From Molossus alvarezi (taxonomy: Eukaryota > Chordata > Mammalia > Chiroptera > Molossidae), in the NCBI GenBank assembly GCA_037176705.1, contig CM073908.1:131429430-131493429 (forward strand): 64,000 nt of DNA. The letters run 5' to 3'. This document shows, in pieces, positions 57,732 to 64,000 of the stretch. The notes under the pieces are model-generated. The model saw only the letters and a program-made list of their open reading frames with translations, ran no database searches and was not told the origin of the DNA. A program made the translations under genes and the position numbers. How positions within the stretch are numbered: the stretch's first letter is position 1; each line of letters opens with the position of its first letter.

Positions 57732-58683
57732 ATGGCAATAAATAAGTATATATCAATTATCACCTTCAATGTAAATGGTTTGAATGCTCCAATAAAAAAG
57801 ACACAGAATAGCTGACTGGATAAGAAAGCATGACACACATATATGTTGTTTACAAGAGACCCACCTCACAACAAAAGACTCACATAGGTTGAAAGTGAAA
57901 GGATGGAAAAAAATCTTTCAAGCAAATGGAAAGCAAAAAAAAGGTGGGGTAGCAATACTCAGATCTTATAAAGTAGATTCCAATATAAAGGCCATAACTA
58001 GAGACAAAGAAGGCCACTACATAATATTTTAAAAATCTATCCAACAGGAAGATAAAACCTTGGAAAACATATATGCACCCAATATAGGAGCACCAAAATG
58101 TATTAAAAATCTTTTGGAGGACTTCAAAGGAGAAATCGACAACAATACAATCATAACAGGGGAATTCAACACCCCACTGACATCACTGGACAGATCTAAA
58201 CAAAATGTTAACAAGAAAACACAGACTCTCAATGACGCACTAAATCAAATGAATTGATTAGATATCTACAGAGAACTACACCCCATAATTGCAGAATTCA
58301 CATTCTTCTCAAGTGCACGTGGAACATTCTCAAAGATAGACACAAGTTAGAGCACAAACTAAGTCTCTACAAGTTCAAGAAGATTGAAATCATATCAAGC
58401 ATCTTCTCAGATCACAATGGCATGCAACTAGAAATCAACTGCAACAAGAACATGCAAAGACATTTAAAAACATGGAGGCTAAATAGCATGTTATTGAACA
58501 ATGAATGAATGGGTTACCATGGTGATCAAGGAAGAAATTAAAATCTTCTTGGAAACCAATGAAAATGAACACACAACAACACAAAATCTATGGGATGCAG
58601 CAAAAGCAGTTCTGAGAGGGAAGTTCATAGCTCTACAGGCCTATCTCAAGAAGCAAGAAAAATTTCTAATAGACTATCTAACT
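57732..58683 (+). pseudogene. L1-E ORF2 N-terminal part (endonuclease), broken
   Basis: Starts MAINKYISIITFNVNGLNAP-like, the normal ORF2 start, then a frameshift. Later pieces are readable: YAPNIGAPKCIKNLLEDFKG and GEFNTPLTSLDRS (58060-58257; the catalytic GDFN is GEFN here), FKKIEIISSIFSDHNGMQLE (58254-58508, with the catalytic SDH retained), and [20 protein letters not shown] (58501-58686). It ends before the RT domain. The fragment could not encode an active enzyme. Confidence 0.85.
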
Positions 58684-58916
58684 TAACAACGGGATTGGGT
58701 AGCTGGGTAAAAAAGGTTAAGGGATTAAGAAATACAAATTGGTAGTTACAGAATAGTTACAGAGATGTAAATTATATCATGGGGAATATAATCAATAATA
58801 TCATAATAACTATGCATAGGGCCAGGTGGTAATTGATATATCAGAAGGACCACTTTGTAAAGTACATGTTTGTCTAACCACTATGCTGTACATCTGAAAT
58901 TAATACATAATAATAA
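58684..58916 (+). mobile_element. Older-type L1 3' UTR
   Basis: GGGATTAAGAAATACAAATT, GGTAGTTACAGAATAGTTAC, CATGGGGAATATAATCAATA and CTAACCACTATGCTGTACAT, ending in AATACATAATAATAAA. Same 3' UTR type as L1-C (36540-36812), unlike the young 3' UTR. It may be the lost 3' end of L1-D. Confidence 0.8.
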
Positions 58917-59460
58917 AGGAATATATCCTAAGAATCCTGAAACACCAATCAGAAAGAATATATGCACCCCTATGTTCATAGCAGCACTATTTACTATAGC
59001 TAAGATCTGGAAACAGTCCAAGTGTCCATCAGTAGATGAGTGCATAAAAGGCTGTGGTACATTTACACAGTGTAATACTATGCTGTAAAAAGAAGGATCT
59101 CTAACCCTTTGAGACATCATAGAAGGATCTAGAGAGTATTATATCAAGTGAAATAAGCCAGTCAGAGAAAGACAAGTATCACAAGATCTCACTTATATGT
59201 GGAATCTAATGAATAAAAATAAACTGATGAACAACATAGGTCGAGACGTGGAAGCAGGAAACAGAGTGATGAACCTCAGAGGGAAAGGGGGAGGGGATGG
59301 GAAGAGATTAACCAACAAATTTATATGCATATATGCATAACCAAAGGACACAGTAGAGTGGTGAGGGTGGCAGGGGATGCAGTAATGGGGAGGAGGGGAT
59401 CAGTGAGAGGAAACGGGAGGACATCTGTAATACTTTCAACAATAAAGATAAATTTTTTAA
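58917..59460 (+). mobile_element. 5'-truncated L1 3' end
   Basis: Starts in ORF2 (GGAATATATCCTAAGAATCC; frame 58870-59088 with [20 protein letters not shown]). It runs through the 3' UTR with TTTATATGCATATATGCATA and ends CTTTCAACAATAAAGATAAA plus an A/T tail. Younger 3' UTR type. Confidence 0.88.
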
Positions 59461-60248
59461 ATGAATGTAAACTGTAATTTTTTAAAAAATTAAAGTTTCT
59501 TGGAGAAGAGGACTTTATTGGTTTATTTTTTGTTTGCAGAGATGGTGTTCACAAATATATTACAGGAACTCTTTTAGTGAAAAATATATTTTAATAGGTT
59601 GATATGAAAATATCATTGTACTCTAAGGCATTGGGTATCGAATAAGTATCTCAGGCAGCAAAAATCTTTCATATTATACAATGGATGGATGAATTACAGA
59701 AAGATGTCATAGATTCTGCGATTTGCTTCTCTGTTAAAAATACTTTTTTAAAAAGCCCTTAATATTAGGGAAAACTCAGTTAAATTTGAAATTATATTTA
59801 AATATGAGGGAAAGCAGCTCTTTTAGAGAAATTACCTGCAGATATTTCTTGTATCCTCTTAGCTTGACTGCCTAAGGCTAGACCATCAAGCCTGACCTGA
59901 CTGACCATTTTAGTGATTGACAATAGATGTAGAGAATAAGAGTTTACTTGAGTGTCTAAATGCATTTTTTTGTAAAAGCCAAAAATGCATTTTTCAGGAC
60001 AGACCTAGAAACTACATTTCTTTGTTTCTCTTTTCCCTATTTTCTCTATCTTACTAGTGATGTAGTCAATTAACACTTCATGCAAGAATTACATCTCTTA
60101 GAGATTCAGGAGAGTGTAGAATTGTCCTCTTGGCAATGACAAGGATGAATGAATATCCCAGCCTCATAGTTATTACTCTACATCTGGACTTATATTTTAA
60201 TATTTTAAGGAACACTTTCTCTGGTAGCAGAGAAGTATTACTCTGTGA
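59461..60248. other. Unassigned sequence
   Basis: AT-rich, with no gene or repeat recognised. Confidence 0.4.
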
Positions 60249-60436
60249 GGTGCTTATCAAAGTGTAGTCTCCAGATCACCATCATCATTATTCTGAAGAA
60301 AATTGTCAGAAATGCAAATTATCTAGCTCCATTCCATACCTACTGAACTAGAGTCTTTGGAGCTGGGGCCCAGGAATCTGTGTTTTAACAAGGCCCCCAG
60401 GTGATTCTGATGCATGATAAAGTTTGAGAAACTCTG
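60249..60436 (+). mobile_element. MER5A-like hAT-Charlie MITE
   Basis: GCTTATCAAAGTGTAGTCTC, CAGAAATGCAAATTATCTAG, CTACTGAACTAGAGTCTTTG, GCTGGGGCCCAGGAATCTGT, TTTTAACAAGGCCCCCAGGT and ATGATAAAGTTTGAGAAACT follow the MER5A consensus order on the plus strand. No transposase; an old mammal-wide element. Confidence 0.85.
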
Positions 60437-60790
60437 TTCTATGCAATTCCCTCACTATGTTACATGTGAATATATTATTTAGTGATAAAAGAAGATTTAG
60501 ATTAAATTGTTCATCAGTAATTTAAATCTTAAATCCTTGCCTTCCTTTTAATGTTCAAGCAGACTAGTTCAAGTCTACAAAGCTCCATTATTGTTTTATT
60601 TCATCATACAGAGTGTAGGTCTGTTGGCACAAAAATGACCAATTATCTCAGTTGATCCAAAAAGGAGGGAATGCCAGCTGACAAATGGTAACACTTGTTT
60701 GAACAAAGGCACCAGTCTAAAAAGTACTCAGTAATTAGGATCTTATGTACCATCATGTTCATTCTTGAGATACTGCCTTATATTTAAGAG
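60437..60790. other. Unassigned sequence
   Basis: No gene or repeat recognised. Confidence 0.4.
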
Positions 60791-60798
60791 TTGGTTTA

Positions 60799-61008
60799 AC
60801 TTGCCCAGCTTGTGTAGCTCAGTGGTTGAGCATTGACCCAAACACTGAAAGGTGTTTGATTCCTGGACAGGGAACATGACGAGGTTGTGGGCTTAATCCC
60901 CAGTAACGGTGGGCAAGAGGCTGCTAATCGATGTTCTTTCTCATCGATGTTTCTATCTCTCTTCTCCCTTTCCTTAATAAATCAATAAAAATATATTTTT
61001 TTAAAAAA
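60799..61008 (+). mobile_element. VES-type SINE, older copy
   Basis: Head TTGCCCAGCTTGTGTAGCTC, AGTGGTTGAGCATTGACC, TGTTTGATTCCTGG, AATCGATGTTC and tail AATAAATCAATAAAAATA. Target duplications TTGGTTTA lie at 60791-60798 and 61009-61016, with further imperfect match (AC against GC). Confidence 0.85.
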
Positions 61009-61019
61009 TTGGTTTAGCA

Positions 61020-61739
61020 TTAGTTTTTTTTTTTTCCCCTGTCCCTGTCTTATGTTACAGGAACCTCAATAAGTTCATTTGCTATTGTAATTTTACACTC
61101 TTAGTATTTCTTCCAGAGAATGTTAATTTTCTGTGAGAGTTGCTCATTTTGATGCCAAGGCAACATTGTTGGTGAAGAGGAAGTAGGAACTTCCAGATGA
61201 AGGTAAAATAGCAGAATTTTATCTCTGTTGCCTCAATTTCCCAGATAAGCAAACTTCATCCTCTTCCCTTCTTCTTTACCTCCACACCTGATTTGTTATC
61301 AAATTCTATCAACTCTTTCTCAGCTTTACTCATCCATCATCCTAATTGTAATTCCTTTGCCACTGCTTCAACTCAGTTGCTAATCATCTCACAACTGGAT
61401 GATTGAATCTAGAAATTAGAAAGGATTACTATATCTGTAAGAAGCCAACTCTTTCACAGAGGATAATTGTTATTCTAGCTTCCAAAGTGAGTACAGGCAC
61501 TTAATTATTGCTCCTGTAACCCTAAGTGAACTGAATTGAAAAACAAACTAGTGGTGGATTGTTTCTTTAAAAACCTTCCATTCCCACCATGTACTATGTA
61601 ATGATTGTAGTAATTCATTCAGTTGACTGTTTTTTTATGCTAATATGTGTCAAGAGCTATTTTAAGCATAAAGGTAACAATAGTCAACAAAGACCAAACC
61701 AGAGAATTTACTTGAAGAATTCCTAATCTAATGATAGCA
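61020..61739. other. Unassigned sequence
   Basis: A T-run at 61023-61035, then sequence with no recognised feature. Confidence 0.4.
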
Positions 61740-61799
61740 ATGTGTGGATAAAGACACATTATTATATTTCTATGTATAGGTACATCTATCAATATCTAT

Positions 61800-62330
61800 A
61801 GCTATTTTAATTTCAGTGGTCAAGGAGGTTTTCTGATTTAGTGACATTCAGAGACATGAATGAAGTGATTGAGGAAGCCATATTGCTGGAGAAAAAGTAT
61901 CCCAGTATAGCAATTGCAATAACCTGGGATAAAGAAAAGAGGCTGGTGTAACTATAGAGGGATAAGGAAAGGGCAGGGTAGAAGATGAGGTCAGAAGTAG
62001 CTAGGGAACACATCACTAGGGACAATGTGGATTATAGTAAAGGATATAGATTTTATTTTAAGTGAGATGAGAAGCCCTTGAAGATTTTGAGAAGAGAGGT
62101 GGCATAATGTGGCTGTTATTTAAAAGGATCAACATGATTACTAAGAGTTGAAACAAGGAAACCAGTTATGAGATGATTTGTAATATAAACCTAATGAGAT
62201 ACAATGTTGGCATGGCATGAAGCAGGGTGGTAGGGGTGTAGGTGGTGGCATTTCTTATTGGATTGAAAGTGGGGAGTGAGAGAAAGGAAGGACTCAAAGA
62301 GAAACAAAGATTTTAGATAGGTCTGAGGTA
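61800..62330 (+). mobile_element. Ancient mammal-wide medium-reiterated repeat
   Basis: Order AGAGACATGAATGAAGTGAT, ATAGATTTTATTTTAAGTGA, GATGAGAAGCCCTTGAAGAT, GAGAAGAGAGGTGGCATAAT, GTTGAAACAAGGAAACCAGT and TTGGATTGAAAGTGGGG corresponds to the same repeat family as 17395-17756. Family name unresolved. Confidence 0.45.
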
Positions 62331-62569
62331 ACTAAAGATAAAATTGTCTTTTACTGTTGAAGGGAAAACTACAGAGGAGACAGTTCAGTGGGGGCAGGGG
62401 CTGAGGTTGGAGAAAATAAGAATGTAGCTTTATTTATACTGTTTGAAATATCTACTAGAAATCAAAGTAAAGTAGGTGATAAATTGCTACAGTCATCAAT
62501 TTAGGTGGGAGATTTAAAAATATATATTGTCACATTTTTCCTTAGAATCACTCCTTTTATTTTTGTTTG

Positions 62570-62787
62570 TTTGATTTTTTTTCTTTATTGATTTTTAGAG
62601 AGAGAGGAAGGGAGAGGTAGAGAGAGATAGAAACATCAATGAGAGAAAACATCGATTGGCCACCTCCTCTATACCCCATACTGCGGATCGGGCCCACAAC
62701 CTGGGCATGTGCCCTGACCAAGAATTGAACCGGCTGCCTCTTGGTGCATGGGTCAACGTTCAACCACTGAGCCACACTGGCCAGGCC
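62570..62787 (-). mobile_element. VES-type SINE
   Basis: Plus strand starts TTTTTTTCTTTATTGATTTT (tail complement), GA-rich body, CATCGATTGGCCACCTCCTC, and ends with the inverted head CACACTGGCCAGGCC. The flanking repeats are weak (CCTTTTATTTTT against CCTTCTGTATTTTTT). Confidence 0.9.
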
Positions 62788-63805
62788 CCTTCTGTATTTT
62801 TTATATTGGTGTCCAGTATTTTTGTCCTTATTACAAATCAAATTTGCTCATTCTTCAAAATAATGTAAAGACGTATAATGAAAACTAAAAATTACTATCA
62901 TCCAATCTTTCCAAAAGTAACCATTGTCAACATTCAATGTACCTATTTCTAAATTGTATGTATGCATATATATACTACTTATATATTCATTTAAACCATA
63001 TGAACTACTGCCATTCAATCTTTTTGATTTGTAAAAACAAGAATTTTATATTTTAGCCTAATATACATATATAGATATTAACATGATAAGAATAGAAATA
63101 TGCAAAGCATATTTATCTATGCAGTCGTTAGAGGCTTTAATTATTTCAACTGATTGTCTTATGATGTAAATAACGTGACAAAGTTGAATAACTGACTTAT
63201 AATGAATTATAATGAAAGAAAGCAGGTAGTGTAAAAAGCCTGAAAAATTCAACAAAATATAATATATCTATAAAACATTAAGAGTTACAAAATAGTCTTA
63301 GATGCACCAAAATTACCAATAAACAAACTACCCAGGACTAATTAATATTTTACCATGGTTTTGACTAAAATGCATTAGTTATCTTGCTTTCAGCCAAAAT
63401 TATTTTGATTATACTGTATGTTCAAGCAAGCTATGTAGATCTGATTCCAAAACCTATAAAAATGCTAAAGCCAAAGCTCTACATGAGACATGTAAATAAT
63501 TCTGAATTTTCTAATGGATTATTCACTAGGGCACAAAGAAAACCTGCAAAAAACAGTGGTTGTGGGCCAATCTAAAGCATGAAAATACAGCCTATATTGA
63601 AAGATCTTTATTCCAAGCTATAAAGCTAAATATGTACTATGGTCACATTATTTTATCTAACGACACAGAATAATAAATCTTTTATTTTCCTAGAGCTTTT
63701 TAGAGAGGTCATGCTCTTCCAGTTCTCTGGATGTCTCTTTATTTTTCTGTTGAGGATTGTAGCATTAATATAGCAAAATCTCTTTACTTTTCTTTAAAGC
63801 ATTTT
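62788..63805. other. Unassigned AT-rich sequence
   Basis: No gene or firm repeat recognised. The plus frame 63384-63575 has no known domain. Confidence 0.4.
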
Positions 63806-63840
63806 ATTTTTTAAATTTACCTTTATTGTTAAAAGTATTT
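63806..63840 (-). mobile_element. Possible very short antisense L1 tail
   Basis: TTTTTAAATTTACCTTTATT and GTTAAAAGTATT resemble the complement of the L1 terminal TACTTTCAACAATAAAGATAAA. Only about 30 bp match, so chance similarity cannot be excluded. Confidence 0.25.
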
Positions 63841-64000
63841 TAATTGTGTGAATTTAATCTTGTGTGATTTTGATTGTTACATATTCATTCAGCTCAATGG
63901 TGTTTTTATACCATAGTTGGAAGAACAGCATTAAGCAAATAGGGTAACATTGGTTGTTGGTCAAGCACGATGTTAATGAGATTGAGTTTATAGGTTTAGT
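63841..64000. other. Unassigned sequence at the window edge
   Basis: Nothing recognised. Confidence 0.4.

Larger units (their letters stand above)
54986..58683 (+). mobile_element. L1 5' half: 5' UTR, ORF1 and start of ORF2 (L1-E)
   Basis: Begins TTAGAAGATGGCGGCAGGCA and has a 1.8-kb 5' UTR (54986-56803), ORF1 56804-57643 and an ORF2 start at 57732. It stops at 58683 in the region between the endonuclease and RT domains. No RT or own 3' UTR follows; instead an older 3' UTR begins at once. The insertion site is inside old L1-D. Not functional. Confidence 0.9.

Overview
The window is mammalian nuclear DNA, AT-rich and dense in interspersed repeats. I find no host protein-coding gene, exon, tRNA, rRNA or CpG island in it. 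The best guess for the source is a yangochiropteran bat (microbat). That rests on at least eleven tRNA-derived SINEs of the VES type (head GCCCTGGC.GGTTTGGCTCAG, CT-rich body, TCAATAAA or CTCGGGTGAGG tail) and on many L1 copies sharing one young 3' UTR. Much older layers underlie these: MIR, MER5A-like and MER3-like hAT relics, L1M-type fragments and ancient LTRs. Together they look like a gene desert or a large intron.

Layout. 1-5.8 kb: an L1 ORF2 fragment, an AT microsatellite, two copies of one ancient LTR family (the second split by a younger solo LTR with TATA box, polyA signal and 4-bp target duplication), a mariner-type MITE and a head-only SINE. 5.8-17.4 kb: mostly old or unique sequence with VES SINEs, a short L1 tail, antisense L1 relics, a repeat-free stretch at 13.6-14.3 kb and an antisense ancient LTR. 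17.4-24.4 kb: an L1 with 5' UTR, broken ORF1, broken ORF2 and 3' UTR, directly followed by a second 5'-truncated L1. 24.4-31.4 kb: old L1 pieces, a possible LTR 3' part, SINEs and AT-rich sequence. 31.4-36.8 kb: a U6 snRNA copy fused to a 5'-truncated L1 that later received three SINEs. 36.8-41.6 kb: MIRs and unassigned sequence. 41.6-48.6 kb: short L1 tails, two young L1s with 5' inversions, a tailless U2 retropseudogene, a HAL1-like half-L1, a MER3-like relic and an older inverted L1. 48.6-54.2 kb: CA and GAAA microsatellites, an internal L1 fragment and two adjacent mariner MITEs. 54.2-59.5 kb: an old L1 split by a SINE and by an L1 with a long repeat-bearing 5' UTR, then further L1 3' ends. 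59.5-64 kb: MER5A-like element, SINEs and unassigned DNA.

Nothing here works together as a pathway. The content is a stratigraphy of retrotransposition: L1 machinery (all copies seen are broken), non-autonomous passengers (VES SINEs, HAL1-like, U6 and U2 snRNA copies), retroviral LTRs and mariner MITEs. I did not find a novel gene system. The most informative items are the U6-L1 chimera, the twin-primed L1s with clear target duplications, the tailless U2 copy with 11-bp duplications, the nested LTRs, the 73-bp repeats in an L1 5' UTR and the HAL1-like mosaic. Family names are recalled from consensus motifs, not from a database search.
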